Positions 43,433 through 52,854 of a stretch of 64,000 nt of DNA are shown here, piece after piece. Source of the DNA: Methylobacterium sp. FF17 (GTDB lineage Bacteria > Pseudomonadota > Alphaproteobacteria > Rhizobiales > Beijerinckiaceae). The DNA is taken from positions 2,852,001 to 2,916,000 of the forward strand of contig NZ_CP107532.1 in assembly GCF_025813715.1 (NCBI RefSeq), written 5' to 3'. The notes below the pieces were generated by a model. The model saw only the letters and a program-made list of their open reading frames with translations, had not been told where the DNA came from and did no database searches. A program made the position numbers and the translations under genes. The first letter of the stretch is position 1. Every line of letters starts with the position of its first letter.

Positions 43433-43810
43433 GTGATCGCCTTTGAAACCCTGCGTGGCCTCGCTCTGGCCAGCTGTGCGGCCTTCGGTGTTTCAGCCTG
43501 TACGAGCAGAGAGGCACCTCCGCCCGCACCGGTCGTTTCCGCACCGGCCGCGCCGCCGCCGGCTCCAACCTTCGCCGGTCCGGTCCTGAATGCGGATGGT
43601 ACCTGCACGGCGGCCGCTCCGGGTGGCGCCGCAGCCATCGCGCTCGGGATCGGCGAATGCGACCTCGTCCGCCTCAAAGGAAAGCCGCCCACCGATGTGC
43701 TGGTCGGCGAGGGGCGGTCCGGCCGGGAGGTGCAGGTGCTCTACAACGAGCCCGGCGCCAAGGAGCTGTACTTCTTCGTCAACAACCGCCTCGACCGGAT
43801 CGTGAAGTAG
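43433..43810 (+). CDS. Small lipoprotein of unknown function
   Basis: 125 residues from GTG 43433 after GAGGA. Signal peptide with lipobox GVSAC (Cys23), then a Pro/Ala-rich linker, then a compact C-terminal domain with two Cys (ADGTCTAAAP and GIGECDLVRLKG) and a beta-rich end (EVQVLYNEPGAKELYFFVNN). The domain resembles small SmpA/OmlA-like folds only in shape; I cannot name the family. It follows the S10 gene by 9 bases and converges with the MotB-like gene. Confidence 0.75.
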   Translation: MIAFETLRGLALASCAAFGVSACTSREAPPPAPVVSAPAAPPPAPTFAGPVLNADGTCTAAAPGGAAAIALGIGECDLVRLKGKPPTDVLVGEGRSGREVQVLYNEPGAKELYFFVNNRLDRIVK

Positions 43811-43819
43811 GCTCACGCC

Positions 43820-44833
43820 TCAGCGTTCCGTCAGCTTCATCTCGATCCGGCGGTTGCGGGCATAGGCATCCTCGGTCGTCCCGGCCTCGATCGGCTGGAA
43901 CTCGCCGAAGGCGGCAGCGAGCAGGTGCTGCGGAGGAATGCCCTTCGCGGTCATGGCTTGGACCACCGCGATGGCGCGCGCGGCCGAGAGCGCCCAGTTC
44001 GACGGGAATTGCGAACTGGCGATGGGGCGCGCATCCGTGTGGCCATCGATGCGCAGTACCCAGGGGATGTCGGCTGGGATCTGCCTGGCCAGGTCCAGGA
44101 TGGCCCCGGCGATGCGGTCGAGTTCCGGCCCGGCCTCGGGCTTCAGGCTGGCGGAGCCCCCCGGGAACAGCACCTCGGACTGGAGGACGAAGCGGTCGCC
44201 GACGATGCGAATATCCGGCCGGTTGCCGAGAATCTGCCGGAGGCGCCCGAAGAAGTCCGAGCGGTAGCGCGCCAGTTCCTGCACCTTTTGAGCGAGCGCC
44301 ACGTTGAGGCGGCTACCAAGATCCGCGATCCGGGCCTGGCTTTCGCGGTCACGGTTCTCCGAGGCCGCCAGGGCATCCTCCAGAGCGGCGAGTTGCCGAC
44401 GCATCGCGGCGATCTGTTCGTTCAGGAGGTCGATCTGCGAGGCGGCACGCGCCGTGTTCGCCCGCTCTGCGGCCAGTTGCCGGTCGACCTCGCCCTGGCG
44501 TCCCGGGGCGCCCTGCGCAGCCTCGGCCTGGGCCTTCAGGCGATCCCGGTCGGCCTGTGCGCCGAGCAGTGTATTGCGCAGAGAAGCGGCCTGATCTTCC
44601 TGTGTCTTGCGGGTGGAGCGCTCCAGGGCGAGCAGATCCGTGAGGTCGGCGATCTGTCGGTTGAGCCGGGTCAGAACCGAATCCCGTCCGCTGATCTCCT
44701 GCGAAAGGAAGAACTGCCCCACCACGAAGATGGTGAGCAGGAACACCACGGCCAGCAGCAGCGTCGCCAGTGCGTCGACGTAGCCCGGCCAGACGTTCAG
44801 GCTCCGGTCGCGGCGGAAGCGCGCGGAGGCCAT
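43820..44833 (-). CDS. MotB/OmpA-family peptidoglycan-binding membrane protein
   Basis: 337 residues. One N-terminal transmembrane helix (about 20-43) begins with Asp20 in GYVDALATLLLAVVF, the place of the proton-carrying Asp of MotB-type stators. A long coiled coil (about 50-190) leads to a C-terminal OmpA domain with IRIDGHTDARPI and ARNRRIEMKL, which binds peptidoglycan. Start is 1 base after the MotA-like stop, so the pair forms one ion-driven unit. Its role (motility, envelope or defence) is not shown here. Confidence 0.9.
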   Translation of the reverse strand: MASARFRRDRSLNVWPGYVDALATLLLAVVFLLTIFVVGQFFLSQEISGRDSVLTRLNRQIADLTDLLALERSTRKTQEDQAASLRNTLLGAQADRDRLKAQAEAAQGAPGRQGEVDRQLAAERANTARAASQIDLLNEQIAAMRRQLAALEDALAASENRDRESQARIADLGSRLNVALAQKVQELARYRSDFFGRLRQILGNRPDIRIVGDRFVLQSEVLFPGGSASLKPEAGPELDRIAGAILDLARQIPADIPWVLRIDGHTDARPIASSQFPSNWALSAARAIAVVQAMTAKGIPPQHLLAAAFGEFQPIEAGTTEDAYARNRRIEMKLTER

Positions 44834-44834
44834 C

Positions 44835-45818
44835 TCAGCTCCGCTCGCGGCCGAGGCGCTCGAGCACCTGCTTCAGTTCGCGCTCGCGGTTCGCCTGCGC
44901 TTCGACCCAGTCGCGGATCATCTGCTGTTCGGCTCGCATGTGCTGGACGAGGCCTTGAATACCCTCCGCGAGGTTGGTCATCGCCTGAGTGGCGACGCGG
45001 CCATTGGCACCCTCGGCCACGACGGCGGTCAGACGGTCCACTGCGTCCTTCAACTCGCGGGCGCTGGCTGGATCGTGCGCGCCAGAGGGCTTTGCCACAG
45101 CCGCGACCGGTACCCCCGTCGCCGGGTGGTCGCCGGAAAGCAGCCAATCCTCCAGCTCGTTGTGGAAGCGGGCATGGGCCTGGCCCGCCTGCAGGTCGAG
45201 GAAACCGACGATCAGCGAACTGCCGAGGCCGAACAGGGAGGCGGAGAAGGCAAGCCCAATGCCCGAGAGCGGCACCGCGAGACCGTTCTTCAACTCGTCG
45301 AACATCGCCGCCGCCTCACCGCCGCCGCGCATGGTGCGGATGACCGAGCCCACCGCGCTCAAGGTATCGATGAGACCCCAGAACGTGCCGAGGAGGCCGA
45401 GGAGGATGAGGAGGCCCGAGACGTAGCGCAGGATCTCACGACCCTCGTCGAGGCGCGCGGCGGCCGTGTCGAGGAAGGCGCGGCTCGTGGGCAGGGTCAG
45501 CCCGCCGTGACGGGCCGCGATGGCGGGGACGAGGGGGGCTACGAGCAGCGGCGGCTTGCTCGGGCTCTCGCCGGCCGCCACGGCATTGACGTAGGCGGCC
45601 TCGCGGTAGAGCCGGATCACCTGACCGAAGGCCAGCAGCACTGCGATGAGCAGCACGCCGAGGATCAGCCCGTTGAGTCCTGGATTGGCGAGGAAGGCCG
45701 GTGTGATCTGCCGGAACAGCACGAAGGCGAGGAAGCCGACGAGGATCAGGAAAACCAGCATCCGAAAGAGGTAGATGCCGGGTTTGGCGAGTGTCGCGGG
45801 TGCGGGTGGGGTCGCCAT
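44835..45818 (-). CDS. MotA/TolQ/ExbB-family proton channel protein
   Basis: 327 residues with about four transmembrane segments: FLILVGFLAFVLF near 25, a second near 50-65, then LLILLGLLGTFWGLIDTLSAV, the signature of the family, and LSGIGLAFSASLFGLGSSLIVGF. The C-terminal 100 residues form a cytoplasmic helical tail. ATG 45818 is used rather than the longer open frame. It is paired with the MotB-like gene downstream; flagellar genes are not nearby. The pair resembles ZorA/ZorB in fold only. Confidence 0.88.
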   Translation of the reverse strand: MATPPAPATLAKPGIYLFRMLVFLILVGFLAFVLFRQITPAFLANPGLNGLILGVLLIAVLLAFGQVIRLYREAAYVNAVAAGESPSKPPLLVAPLVPAIAARHGGLTLPTSRAFLDTAAARLDEGREILRYVSGLLILLGLLGTFWGLIDTLSAVGSVIRTMRGGGEAAAMFDELKNGLAVPLSGIGLAFSASLFGLGSSLIVGFLDLQAGQAHARFHNELEDWLLSGDHPATGVPVAAVAKPSGAHDPASARELKDAVDRLTAVVAEGANGRVATQAMTNLAEGIQGLVQHMRAEQQMIRDWVEAQANRERELKQVLERLGRERS

Positions 45819-45981
45819 CGGCTCGGGCACACTCTCGACGCAAGGGGGGCGCACGCGGGGCGCGGACGCCGAGGCGGATGTGCGGGCACATTGGAGGCAG
45901 GCTCGACATCGATCAAGCCATGGGCGCGCTTAAGCCTGTGGGAGCACCGGCCGAACCTCACCTTGATCCGAGCCAAGCTGG

Positions 45982-46803
45982 CTAGTCCCAGTCGCGCGGC
46001 CAAGTCTCCTCGAGGTGAGGGCCGAGGCGGACCGCGGCGACGCTGCGAGCGAGCCCGGTCGCGTCGTCGGTCTCGACGGCGATGCCGCACAAAGTGCCTT
46101 CCCCTTGCGCCGCTTCGAGCCGCGCACCGGGGGTCTTCTGCAGGAAGCGGCGCAGGGGCTCGTCCTTCTGCATGCCGAGGATCGAATCGTAGTCGCCGCA
46201 CATGCCCGCATCCGACAGGTAGGCGGTTCCTCCGGGCAGGATGCGGTGGTCGGCCGTGGGCGTATGCGTATGGGTGCCGACCACGAGGCTGACGCGGCCA
46301 TCGAGGAAATGCCCGAAGGCCTGCTTCTCGCTCGTGGCTTCGGCATGCACGTCGACGATGACGGCATCCGCGACTGCGCCGAGGGGGCAGGCCGCCACTT
46401 CGCGCTCCGCCGAGGCGAATGGATCGTCCAGGGCATCCATGTAGATGCGGCCCATCACATTGAGGACGAGGACGCGCGCGCCCTTCTGCGTCTCCACCAC
46501 GGTGGCGCCCCGGCCGGGCGTGCCGGGCGGGTAATTGGCCGGGCGAACCAGCCGGGTCTGACGCTGGATGAAGACGAGCGCCTCGCGCTGGTCGAACGAG
46601 TGGTTCCCGAGCGTCACCGCATCGGCCCCAGCCTGCAGGAGTTCGTCGCAGATTGATTCAGTCAGCCCGAACCCACCGGCGGCGTTCTCGCCGTTGATGA
46701 CCACGCAATCGAGGCGCCAGCGGTCACGCAGGGCCGGGAGGCGGTCCGAGATCACGTGGCGGCCGGGCCGGCCGACCACGTCGCCGAGGAAGAGGAGTCG
46801 CAT
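45982..46803 (-). CDS. YmdB-family metallophosphoesterase
   Basis: 273 residues. Metal ligands are visible: Asp8 in FLGDVVG, Glu39/Asn40 in INGENAAGG, Asn67/His68 in LGNHSFDQ, and VGTHTHTPTADHR with the final histidines. The family hydrolyses 2',3'-cyclic nucleotides in Bacillus, where YmdB affects development. The gene starts 10 bases after fau and shares a message with the zapA-6S-fau region, a conserved alphaproteobacterial order. Confidence 0.92.
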   Translation of the reverse strand: MRLLFLGDVVGRPGRHVISDRLPALRDRWRLDCVVINGENAAGGFGLTESICDELLQAGADAVTLGNHSFDQREALVFIQRQTRLVRPANYPPGTPGRGATVVETQKGARVLVLNVMGRIYMDALDDPFASAEREVAACPLGAVADAVIVDVHAEATSEKQAFGHFLDGRVSLVVGTHTHTPTADHRILPGGTAYLSDAGMCGDYDSILGMQKDEPLRRFLQKTPGARLEAAQGEGTLCGIAVETDDATGLARSVAAVRLGPHLEETWPRDWD

Positions 46804-46813
46804 CGGTGAACGG

Positions 46814-47422
46814 TCAGGTCCGCGTCAGCGGGACGGGGCCCGCTTCGGTGATGAGATGGTCGAGGGGTTGGTCATGGGGCTCGGCCGGGACGCGCTCCAC
46901 GGCCTGGACCGAGAAGGCGACGCCGATGGTGAGGACCGGGCCATTCCGGGATAGGCGTTCGATCGCCTGATCGTAGTAACCGCGACCGTAGCCGATGCGG
47001 TGCCCGCGCCGGTCATAGGCGGCGAGCGGCACGATCAGCGCCGCCGGATCGACGGGGGGCAGGTCATCGTGCGGTTCGCTCAGCCCGAAGCGGCCGGCGA
47101 CCAAGGTTTCGCCGTCCCGCCATTCCCGGAAGACGAGGCCGTCGGGGGTCACCTTCGGCAGGGCGACCCGCTGGCCACGCGCGAAGAGCAGGCGGGCGAG
47201 GGGGCGTGGATCGACCTCGCTGCGGATCGGCCAGAAGGCACCGACGATCATCGCTTCGGCCAGGGGCGCGATCGCGATGACGTCCTTAGCGATTCTGAGT
47301 GAGCCGGCGCTTCTCACCTCTGCCGAAAGCTCGTCGCGCCGGGCCAGGGCCTCGCTGCGCAACGCCGCTTTCACGGCGGAAATCGGCGGGTCGCTATCGG
47401 AAGAGGGTGAGTGCGGAGCCAC
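46814..47422 (-). CDS. fau: 5-formyltetrahydrofolate cyclo-ligase
   Basis: Converts 5-formyl-THF to 5,10-methenyl-THF with ATP. 202 residues: KAALRSEALARRDELS at the N-terminus, FWPIRSEVDPRPLARLL, VALPKVTPDGLVFREW, and the ATP/folate region RRGHRIGYGRGYYDQAIERL near the C-terminus. GTG 47422 is the only good start. It lies downstream of the 6S RNA gene, as in most proteobacteria, where the two are often made in one transcript. Symbol ygfA is a synonym. Confidence 0.94.
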   Translation of the reverse strand: MAPHSPSSDSDPPISAVKAALRSEALARRDELSAEVRSAGSLRIAKDVIAIAPLAEAMIVGAFWPIRSEVDPRPLARLLFARGQRVALPKVTPDGLVFREWRDGETLVAGRFGLSEPHDDLPPVDPAALIVPLAAYDRRGHRIGYGRGYYDQAIERLSRNGPVLTIGVAFSVQAVERVPAEPHDQPLDHLITEAGPVPLTRT

Positions 47423-47444
47423 GTGAGCCGTTGGAGTGTCGATC

Positions 47445-47595
47445 CCGGGAAACCTACAGTGTAGGTGGGCGCCGTGTTGGCCAAGTCCAGGGACAAGGCC
47501 AGGGACAGCTCCCTGGGGAGTCGATAAGGCCCCGGGGAAAAGTTATCCTGACGGACCCGGCAGCCCCGCCATTCCTATGTAGCGTTGCTCCTCCG
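47445..47595 (-). ncRNA. ssrS: 6S RNA (SsrS), RNA polymerase sigma70-holoenzyme inhibitor
   Basis: Lies between zapA and fau on the same strand, the canonical 6S locus. The region folds into the 6S rod. The terminal hairpin is CCAGGGA-GCTG-TCCCTGG. Flanking arms are GGCC...GGCC and GGGGCTGCCG with CGGCGCCC. An outer closing stem pairs CTACA/TGTAG and TAGG/CCTA, and GGA..AAC pairs with GTT..TCC, giving about 150 bases, the usual length. An open central bubble sits around TTATCGACT and CTTGTCCCTGGACTT. The ends are set by pairing, not by mapped transcripts. Confidence 0.85.
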
Positions 47596-47675
47596 CGCGC
47601 GCCAGAGGGGCGGACACGAAACCTGTTGGGCCACGCCGACTGTTTGATAGGGGGCTGAGCGAAGTGCCTCTGCGC

Positions 47676-48035
47676 TCAACCCGCCGAGATCGTGTGCGCG
47701 AGGCGTTCCATCCGGTCGGCGCACCGGTTCAGGCCCTCGGCGAGGCGCGCGTCCTCGCCCGCCCGCGTGGCGTCGGCGGCGTCCACTACCGCACGGAGGG
47801 CGGCCGCTTCCTTTTCCAGGGCGGCGAGGCGGGTCTGCGCCTCCTGCAATTCGTCGGCCTGCATCAGGGCTGCCATCACATGCAGGCGCATGTCGCCGAT
47901 CTCGCCGAACGCGCGGCGCATCTCGGTGACGCGCGCGTCGAGCCCGGTGGCCAGCCCCGTGAGGTGGTCTTCCTCGCCCTCGGCGCAGGCCATGCGGTAA
48001 TTCTTGCCGTCAATGGTGACGTTGATCTGAGGCAT
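47676..48035 (-). CDS. zapA: Cell division protein ZapA
   Basis: Stabilises FtsZ protofilaments at the division site. 119 residues: INVTIDGKNYRMACAEGEE at the N-terminus, VTEMRRAFGEIGDMRLHVMAALMQADEL, then a long coiled coil (about 65-105). The start ATG 48035 begins MPQINVTI. It is immediately upstream of 6S RNA and 28 bases after the DUF4164 gene. The C-terminal coiled coil is longer than in E. coli ZapA, as in other alphaproteobacteria. Confidence 0.93.
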   Translation of the reverse strand: MPQINVTIDGKNYRMACAEGEEDHLTGLATGLDARVTEMRRAFGEIGDMRLHVMAALMQADELQEAQTRLAALEKEAAALRAVVDAADATRAGEDARLAEGLNRCADRMERLAHTISAG

Positions 48036-48063
48036 CGCGTGTCGGATCGATCAGGGGTGACGG

Positions 48064-48345
48064 TTACTGGGTGCTGCGCGGCGAAGCCAGGATGCCTTCC
48101 ACGGCCGTGATCGCGCGGCCCAGTCGATGGCCGACATCCTCGGAAGTGGCCTCCACCGCCACGAGACGTGCGCTGGCCGCGTCGAGTTCCGCTGCGAGGC
48201 GGGCGCGGTCCTCACCCATGAGCGCGAGTTCGGTCTCAAGGTCGCTCGGATCACGCTCGGCCTCGAAACGCTGGATCACCGCGCCTTCGAGCCGACTCAG
48301 CACGGTCTCGAGACGCCGCAGGGCGTCGTCGATCTTCTCACTCAC
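48064..48345 (-). CDS. DUF4164 coiled-coil protein
   Basis: 93 residues from GTG 48345 (VSEKIDDALRRLE), which follows GGAAGG. The whole protein is predicted coiled coil: ALRRLETVLSRLEGAV, ELALMGEDRARLAAELDAAS, and RLGRAITAVEGIL. DUF4164 proteins occur next to zapA in Rhizobiales, suggesting a role with the division machinery; that is inferred from context only. The longer open frame upstream was rejected because of its Arg/Ser-rich translation. Confidence 0.85.
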   Translation of the reverse strand: MSEKIDDALRRLETVLSRLEGAVIQRFEAERDPSDLETELALMGEDRARLAAELDAASARLVAVEATSEDVGHRLGRAITAVEGILASPRSTQ

Positions 48346-48811
48346 CAATCGAAGCCTTCCATCCGGGGGCTCTGCGCATGCCGCGTGACGGCCGCGATCA
48401 TACTGCGTAGGGAATCTATCTTCGATCACCCCGCCGTGCGAGCGGGAAAGCGGACGCACCGGCGCGCCGCCATGGGCTTCGCACGAGTTATCCCCCGCCC
48501 GGCACCGGCATGTGACCTTTGCCGGATTTTGTCATCATGTTAGAGACCCGCCGTCCGCAGACCGGGTATAGGGCGTCCTGTGACACGTTCAGGTCCGTCG
48601 CAGGTCCCTCGCGCGCGGTGATGCTGCGCAACTCGTCCGGTTCAACGGGGCACTCGAGGCGGTCGTTCGTGGCGCTGGTTCATCTGTCGTTCAATCTGGA
48701 TTCGCACAGAGCGGGCGACGCATCGAGGTCTGCCCATCGGGCGCGCCGCGACGATCAACATGCTGGAGGGTGCCGCGAGGCCGGCGCCCGATTTTGGGAA
48801 GGACTCACGCC
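48346..48811. other. Divergent control region between the zapA cluster and the gap operon
   Basis: 466 bases without a convincing gene on either strand. It must carry the promoters of the leftward DUF4164-zapA-6S unit and of rightward gap-pgk-fba. Short palindromes are present, but I could not pick out a confident CbbR-like operator or promoter by eye. In many Rhizobiales tkt sits here upstream of gap; it is absent. Confidence 0.4.
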
Positions 48812-49819
48812 GTGTCGGTGAAGGTTGCCATCAACGGGTTCGGACGCATCGGCCGCAACGTCCTGCGCGCCATCCATGAGGCCGGCCGCAAGGATATCGA
48901 GGTGGTGGCGATCAACGATCTCGGTCCGGTCGAGACCAACGCCCACCTCCTGCGGTTCGATTCGATCCACGGTCGGTTCAACGCGAAGGTCGAAGTCGAC
49001 GGCGAGTTCATCGTGGTCGACGGTCAGCGCATCAAGGTCACGGCTGTGCGCAACCCGGCCGAGCTGCCGCACCGCGAACTCGGCGTCGATATCGCCCTGG
49101 AGTGCACCGGCATCTTCACTTCGAAGGACAAGGCCAAGGCGCACCTCGATGCTGGCGCCAAGCGCGTGATCGTGTCCGCGCCTGCCGACGGCGCCGACCT
49201 CACGGTGGTCTACGGCGTCAACCACGACAAGCTGACGGCCGACCACCTCGTGATCTCGAACGCTTCCTGCACCACCAACTGCCTCGTGCCGGTGGCCAAG
49301 GTGCTCAATGATCTCGTCGGGATCGAGCGCGGCTTCATGACCACGATCCACTCCTACACCAACGACCAGCCCTCGCTGGATCAGATGCACAAGGACCTTT
49401 ACCGGGCCCGAGCCGCCGCTCTTTCGATGATCCCGACCTCCACGGGCGCCGCCAAGGCCGTCGGCCTCGTCCTGCCGGAGCTGAAGGGCAAGCTCGACGG
49501 GACCTCGATCCGCGTGCCGACTCCGAACGTCTCGGCCGTCGACCTCGTGTTCACCGCCAAGCGCCAGACCACGGTCGAAGAGATCAACAACGCGATCCGT
49601 GCGGCCGCCGACGGCCCGCTGAAGGGCGTGCTGGCCTATACCGACCAGCCCAACGTCTCCATCGACTTCAACCACGATCCCCACTCGTCGACCTTCCACC
49701 TCGACCAGACCAAGGTCATGGACGGCACTTTCGTGCGTATCCTGTCTTGGTACGACAACGAGTGGGGCTTCTCGAACCGCATGGCCGACACGGCCGTGGC
49801 GATGGGCAAGCTGCTCTGA
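48812..49819 (+). CDS. gap: Glyceraldehyde-3-phosphate dehydrogenase, type I
   Basis: 335 residues. NAD-binding start [17 protein letters not shown]; Asp36 in AINDLG suggests NAD rather than NADP preference. The active-site Cys153 is in [12 protein letters not shown], and the catalytic domain ends [15 protein letters not shown] 48812 follows GGGAAGGA and is the family start. It reversibly oxidises and phosphorylates glyceraldehyde 3-phosphate. It is first in gap-X-pgk-fba. Confidence 0.96.
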   Translation: MSVKVAINGFGRIGRNVLRAIHEAGRKDIEVVAINDLGPVETNAHLLRFDSIHGRFNAKVEVDGEFIVVDGQRIKVTAVRNPAELPHRELGVDIALECTGIFTSKDKAKAHLDAGAKRVIVSAPADGADLTVVYGVNHDKLTADHLVISNASCTTNCLVPVAKVLNDLVGIERGFMTTIHSYTNDQPSLDQMHKDLYRARAAALSMIPTSTGAAKAVGLVLPELKGKLDGTSIRVPTPNVSAVDLVFTAKRQTTVEEINNAIRAAADGPLKGVLAYTDQPNVSIDFNHDPHSSTFHLDQTKVMDGTFVRILSWYDNEWGFSNRMADTAVAMGKLL

Positions 49820-49880
49820 GCCGCGCCGCCGGTTTCTGACGGACTTCACCGCTCCCGAAGACCAGGATGGTACGCCTGAT

Positions 49881-50342
49881 ATGACCGAGACTTCCTCCGC
49901 CGGACGCGACTTCATCCCAGGCAGTACCCCGACCGCGTCGCCGGCCCCCGTGCCGGCGGCGGCATCCACGCCTGCCGCTCCTCCGGCGGTGGTCGGGAAG
50001 GTAGAGCCTCTCTCGACCCCATCCCCGGCGTTGGGCGGCGACCAGCTCGCACGGATCGAGGATAAGTGCGCGCGGATCGAGGACAAGTACGCCCGTTCAG
50101 AGGCGCTGCTCTCGAGGGTCGAGGAGAAGGTCGAGGGGGCCGCCGTCCGCATGAACGAGGCCGCCCGGCAGAGCGATCTCTCGGCCCTGCGCAGCGAGGT
50201 TCGGGCCATTGCAGACCGGACGCGCGGCCTGCCGGGGTCCGGTGCCCTCGTGCTCACCGCGATCATCACCGCTGTCCTGACGGTGGCCCTGACCATCGCG
50301 GCCCAGCGGTTCCACCTCGATACCCTGCTGCCGCCGCGCTGA
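49881..50342 (+). CDS. Coiled-coil, single-span membrane protein between gap and pgk (unknown)
   Basis: 153 residues: a Pro/Ala/Thr-rich N-terminal third, then a near-perfect short repeat ([16 protein letters not shown], residues 57-72) leading into a coiled coil (to about 113), and a C-terminal transmembrane helix ([20 protein letters not shown], near 122-141). The arrangement predicts a soluble N-terminus tethered by a C-terminal anchor. It starts 61 bases after gap and ends 34 bases before pgk, so it is inside the glycolytic operon. I know no function for it. Confidence 0.8.
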   Translation: MTETSSAGRDFIPGSTPTASPAPVPAAASTPAAPPAVVGKVEPLSTPSPALGGDQLARIEDKCARIEDKYARSEALLSRVEEKVEGAAVRMNEAARQSDLSALRSEVRAIADRTRGLPGSGALVLTAIITAVLTVALTIAAQRFHLDTLLPPR

Positions 50343-50376
50343 TCCCGCTTCCGACCGCCCGAACGACCAGGCTCCG

Positions 50377-51579
50377 ATGACCGCTTTCCGTACCCTCGAC
50401 GATGCCGGAGCCCTCCGGGGCAAGCGCGTGCTGCTGCGCGTAGACCTCAACGTGCCGATGGAGGGGGGACGCGTGACGGACGCCACCCGGATCGAGCGGA
50501 TCGTCCCGACGATTCGCGAGATCGCCGACCAGGGCGGGCGCGTCGTCCTGCTGGCTCATTTCGGTCGCCCCAAGGGCAAGCCGGTTGCGTCCGAATCCTT
50601 GAAGCCGGTGGTCGGGACGTTGAGCGAGCATCTCGGTCGGCCGGTGGGCTTCGCGGAGGATTGCGTTGGTCCTGCGGCAGCGGATGCCGTGTCGGCCTTG
50701 AACGATGGCGACGTGCTGCTCCTGGAGAACACCCGCTTCCACGCGGGTGAGGAGAAGAATGACCGGGCCTTCACCGAGCAGCTGGCTGCCAATGGCGACA
50801 TCTACGTGAACGAGGCGTTCTCGGCAGCCCACCGGGCGCATGCCTCCACCGAAGGCCTTGCGCACGTGCTGCCAGCCTATGCAGGGCGGCTGATGCAAGC
50901 CGAGCTCGATGCCCTCACCAAGGGACTGGAAGCACCGACCCGTCCGGTCATCGCCCTGGTGGGGGGCGCCAAGGTCTCGTCCAAGATCGACCTTCTGCAG
51001 AACCTCGTCGCCAAGGTGGACATGCTCGTCATCGGCGGCGGCATGGCGAACACCTTCCTGCACGCGCAGGGCAAGGGCGTGGGCAAGTCGCTCTGCGAGA
51101 AGGATCTCGCCGATACCGCCCTGCGTATCGTCGAGGCGGCGAAGGCCGCCAAGTGCCGCATCATCCTGCCGGTGGATGCCGTCTCGGCTTCCGAGTTCAA
51201 GGCGAACGCCGCCCACGAGACCGTTCCCGTCGACGCCGTGCCCGAGACCGGCATGATCCTCGATGCCGGCCCGGCTTCGGTCGCCGAGATCAACGCGGCC
51301 ATCGACGAGGCCGCGACGCTGGTCTGGAACGGCCCGCTGGGCGCATTCGAACTCGCGCCGTTCGATGCCGCCACCGTGGCGGCGGCGCGGCACGCGGCCG
51401 AGCGCACTAAGGCCGGCAAGCTCGTCTCGGTGGCGGGCGGCGGCGACACGGTCGCGGCACTGAACCATGCGGGCGTGGGCGAGACCTTCTCGTACGTCTC
51501 CACCGCCGGCGGCGCTTTCCTCGAATGGCTGGAAGGCAAGGAATTGCCCGGCGTCGAGGCTCTGCGCGCCAAGGCTTGA
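50377..51579 (+). CDS. pgk: Phosphoglycerate kinase
   Basis: 400 residues, normal length. N-terminal domain: [45 protein letters not shown]-terminal nucleotide domain: [40 protein letters not shown] and [11 protein letters not shown]. It transfers phosphate between 1,3-bisphosphoglycerate and ADP. It is the third gene of the gap-X-pgk-fba run, with 180 bases to fba. Confidence 0.97.
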   Translation: MTAFRTLDDAGALRGKRVLLRVDLNVPMEGGRVTDATRIERIVPTIREIADQGGRVVLLAHFGRPKGKPVASESLKPVVGTLSEHLGRPVGFAEDCVGPAAADAVSALNDGDVLLLENTRFHAGEEKNDRAFTEQLAANGDIYVNEAFSAAHRAHASTEGLAHVLPAYAGRLMQAELDALTKGLEAPTRPVIALVGGAKVSSKIDLLQNLVAKVDMLVIGGGMANTFLHAQGKGVGKSLCEKDLADTALRIVEAAKAAKCRIILPVDAVSASEFKANAAHETVPVDAVPETGMILDAGPASVAEINAAIDEAATLVWNGPLGAFELAPFDAATVAAARHAAERTKAGKLVSVAGGGDTVAALNHAGVGETFSYVSTAGGAFLEWLEGKELPGVEALRAKA

Positions 51580-51759
51580 CGCTTGCGGGGTCACGAACCC
51601 CTTCCGCCGAGCCTGAGGACGAAGGCGCAGCGGCGGTACCCTTTTACGATTGTCTCACGCCTCCTTGAGGCTTGAGCGAAGACATCGCATTCGAAGAACC
51701 GCGCCACCCGGCGCGACGGTTAGCGGATCGCTCCGGCGGTCGAATCTGAGGAGAAACCC

Positions 51760-52833
51760 ATGGCCCGCATCACCCTGAGGCAGCTCCTGGACCATGCTGC
51801 CGAGCATGAATACGGCGTGCCGGCGTTCAACCTGAACAACATGGAACAGGGCCTCGCTATCATGGCGGCGGCGGATGCCACCGATTCACCGGTGATCCTT
51901 CAGGCGAGCAAGGGTGCGCGCGCCTATGCCAACGACATCGTCCTGGCCAAGCTCATCGACGGCCTCGTCGAGATCTATCCGCACATCCCCGTCTGCATGC
52001 ATCTCGACCACGGCAGCGACGAGGCCACCTGCGCCACCGCCATCCAGTACGGCTTCACCTCCGTGATGATGGACGGCTCCCTGAAGGCAGACGGCAAGAC
52101 TCCGGCCGACTACGCCTATAACGTGGAGATCACCCGCAACGTCACGAAGATGGCCCATTGGGCCGGCGTCTCGGTCGAGGGTGAACTCGGGGTGCTCGGT
52201 TCGCTGGAGAGTGGAGAGGGCGAGGCCGAGGACGGCCACGGCTTCGAGGGCGTACTCTCGCACGACCAACTCCTCACCGATCCGGATGAGGCGGTGAAGT
52301 TCGTGGAAGCCACGAAGGTCGATGCGCTCGCGGTTGCCATGGGGACCTCCCACGGGGCCTACAAGTTCACCCGCAAGCCGGACGGCGATGTGCTCGCGAT
52401 GAACGTCATCGAGGAGATCCACCGCCGCCTGCCCACGACCCACCTCGTCATGCACGGCTCCTCCTCGGTACCTCAGGACCTTCAGGACATCATCAATCAG
52501 TACGGCGGCGAGATGAAGCCGACCTGGGGCGTGCCGGTCGAGGAGATCCAGCGCGGCATCAAGCACGGCGTCCGCAAGATCAACATCGATACCGACAACC
52601 GCATGGCGATGACCGGGCAGATCCGGAAGATCCTGGCCGAAAACAAGGCCGAGTTCGATCCGCGCAAGTACCTCAAGCCTGCGATGGAGGCGATGACGAA
52701 GCTGTGCCGCCAGCGCTTCGAGGAGTTCGGCACCGCAGGCCAGGGCTCGAAGATCCGCCCTGTTTCCGTCGCGACCATGGCCAAGCGCTACGCCAACGGC
52801 TCCCTCGACCCAAAGATCGGCACCGCCGGCTGA
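51760..52833 (+). CDS. fba: Fructose-bisphosphate aldolase class II (Calvin-cycle/CbbA subtype)
   Basis: 357 residues with zinc ligands in [11 protein letters not shown] (second His plus Asp) and further His in GTSHGAYKF and LVMHGSSS. The insertion [19 protein letters not shown] is typical of the CbbA-type class IIB subtype found in proteobacteria. It cleaves or forms fructose-1,6-bisphosphate and can act on sedoheptulose bisphosphate. GAGGAGAAA precedes the ATG. It is followed after 21 bases by the ThiE-like gene. Confidence 0.95.
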   Translation: MARITLRQLLDHAAEHEYGVPAFNLNNMEQGLAIMAAADATDSPVILQASKGARAYANDIVLAKLIDGLVEIYPHIPVCMHLDHGSDEATCATAIQYGFTSVMMDGSLKADGKTPADYAYNVEITRNVTKMAHWAGVSVEGELGVLGSLESGEGEAEDGHGFEGVLSHDQLLTDPDEAVKFVEATKVDALAVAMGTSHGAYKFTRKPDGDVLAMNVIEEIHRRLPTTHLVMHGSSSVPQDLQDIINQYGGEMKPTWGVPVEEIQRGIKHGVRKINIDTDNRMAMTGQIRKILAENKAEFDPRKYLKPAMEAMTKLCRQRFEEFGTAGQGSKIRPVSVATMAKRYANGSLDPKIGTAG

Positions 52834-52854
52834 CGGCGCGTAGAAGGACCCCGC

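Noticed and set aside
43820..45818. Zorya-type phage defence locus (ZorA/ZorB-like pair)
   Set aside because: Only the two membrane components resemble ZorAB. The adjacent genes are ymdB and a lipoprotein; no helicase, nuclease or zorC-like gene is near.
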